Source of the DNA: Solirubrobacterales bacterium
Lineage (GTDB): Bacteria; Actinomycetota; Thermoleophilia; Solirubrobacterales; 70-9
Reading direction: 5' to 3'
Length of the DNA: 43,374 nt
Assembly (NCBI GenBank): GCA_017882505.1
Contig: JADGPJ010000017.1
Span: 1 to 43,374 of the forward strand
In this document: in pieces, positions 42,735-43,374 of the stretch
How positions within the stretch are numbered: position 1 is the first letter of the stretch
Layout of the letters: the number at the start of each line of letters is the position of its first letter
Notes under the pieces: generated by a model
Databases searched by the model: none
What the model saw: the letters and a program-made list of their open reading frames with translations, nothing else
Told to the model about the DNA's origin: nothing
Program-made: the position numbers and the translations under genes

Positions 42735-42995
42735 CTACCCCTCCTCGAGAACCAGGATCGTCTCGGGGCGAACGCCATCGAACTTCATGGCCTCCGCCGC
42801 GGCCTCGGTTTGGAGCGCCTCTTCCAATGCGGCCCTGCTCGGGATCTCAAAGATCAGCCCAACCCGGTTTGAGCCTGCCGGGTCCTTGAAGGTGCGAACC
42901 GTCCCTCCGAGCGGCTCTAGGAATTCCTCCCGTTTCGGCGACGAGAGCCAGTGGTCAACGTCGTCTACCTCATGAAACGCAATCACGGTCTCCAT
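42735..42995 (-). CDS. small ferredoxin-like (dimeric alpha/beta barrel) protein, 86 residues
   Basis: Reads METVIAFHEVDDVDHWLSSP, then PLGGTVRTFKDP, NRVGLIFEIP and a helix EEALQTEAAAEAMKFDGV. The size and strand-helix pattern match small dimeric-barrel proteins like its neighbour, although the sequences differ. No catalytic residue can be assigned. ATG 42995 lies 7 nt after AAGGA; GTG 43001, two codons earlier, would be too close to that site. Confidence 0.68.
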   Translation of the reverse strand: METVIAFHEVDDVDHWLSSPKREEFLEPLGGTVRTFKDPAGSNRVGLIFEIPSRAALEEALQTEAAAEAMKFDGVRPETILVLEEG

Positions 42996-43228
42996 TTTCA
43001 CGTCCTTCCTCAGCGGCCAAGGTGCCTGTTTGTCGATGGGCGACCCGGATTGCTACGAGCATCGGGACGCGCCATCACGCGTCACCGTAGCCCAGCGATT
43101 TAAGCCCGAGTAAATAGCTGGGAGTGCACGCGCTTCCAGGAGCCCTGGCCCTCAGGTTGGCAAACGCACAGGGCACATTCTCAAACACTCGGCTGGGCCA
43201 GCGGCGTCTCGCCCCTGTCGCTTGTCGT

Positions 43229-43268
43229 CCATTGCAGGAGCGGTTAGCGTCGCCGTGCACTGCAATGG
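43229..43268. promoter_or_regulatory. inverted repeat flanking a -10-like box before the methyltransferase gene
   Basis: CCATTGCA (43229-43236) and TGCAATGG (43261-43268) form a perfect 8-bp inverted repeat with 24 nt between. A TAGCGT box (43243-43248) lies inside. This could be an operator overlapping the promoter of the gene starting at 43289. Confidence 0.4.
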
Positions 43269-43288
43269 GGTGGTAAGGAGGAGCGAGC

Positions 43289-43374
43289 ATGGAATCCAAG
43301 GCGATCGACCCGGTCGACTTCCGCGAGGCGCAGCACAAGCACTGGGACTCTGCTGCGGTGGGATGGAAGGAGTG
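43289..43374 (+). CDS. probable SAM-dependent methyltransferase (5' end only)
   Basis: The first 28 codons, MESKAIDPVDFREAQHK and then WDSAAVGWKE, are cut by the window edge. A W-x-x-A-A-x-G-W pattern like this is common at the N terminus of class I methyltransferases of the UbiE type, but the catalytic domain is outside the window, so the call is tentative. ATG 43289 follows GGAGG by 6 nt. Confidence 0.5.
   Translation, partial: MESKAIDPVDFREAQHKHWDSAAVGWKE

Overview
The window is GC-rich chromosomal DNA with dense, mostly housekeeping genes. It also has many GTG starts, three tRNA genes without an encoded CCA end, and a recurrent TANNNT promoter element only 6 to 10 nt in front of start codons (probable leaderless mRNAs). 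Together with bL25 in its long CTC form, FtsB after enolase and abundant GTG/TTG initiation, this points to an actinobacterium, most likely class Thermoleophilia (Solirubrobacterales). The assignment is inference; no rRNA is present.

Region 1 (1-18.8 kb, mainly + strand) is a conserved core: ispE (isoprenoids), a DedA-PAP2 fusion, a small membrane protein, a PucR-type regulator, tRNA-Gln, an HdeD-like protein, glmU-prs (UDP-GlcNAc and PRPP) and a phosphodiesterase. A minus-strand pair follows, an AarF/UbiB-type kinase and a membrane protein. Then come rplY-pth-enoyl-CoA hydratase-mfd (translation and transcription-coupled repair), a membrane-anchored parvulin-type PPIase, eno and an FtsB-like divisome protein. 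Many neighbours overlap by 1 to 8 nt. Pth has no ATG/GTG/TTG start that keeps its active site.

Region 2 (18.8-32.3 kb) is mixed: a large GT-C-like membrane protein, a minus-strand block (HTH/acidic/Arg-Gly protein, small membrane protein, thermonuclease, class I aldolase), then a zinc-ribbon rhomboid-fold protein without catalytic residues, a metal-dependent hydrolase and an R2lox-like oxidase. These are followed by an ECF sigma factor fused to its own zinc-binding anti-sigma domain plus a membrane anchor, tRNA-Leu, a ThDP enzyme, Ppx/GppA, a broken FAH-family gene and initiator tRNA-fMet with its terminator.

Region 3 (32.36-42.0 kb) lies between the 3' end of tRNA-fMet and a degenerate second copy of that tRNA end plus terminator, as expected for a decayed integrated island. 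It is gene-poor at its left end and holds a lipoprotein, a secreted Ig-like protein with a duplicated 3' fragment, a frameshifted small secreted protein, a family 2 glycosyltransferase with a membrane partner, a TreT-like trehalose synthase and an acyl-CoA synthetase. No integrase was recognised.

Region 4 (42.0-43.4 kb) has two small ferredoxin-like barrel proteins on the minus strand and the start of a methyltransferase-like gene whose promoter region is flanked by an inverted repeat.
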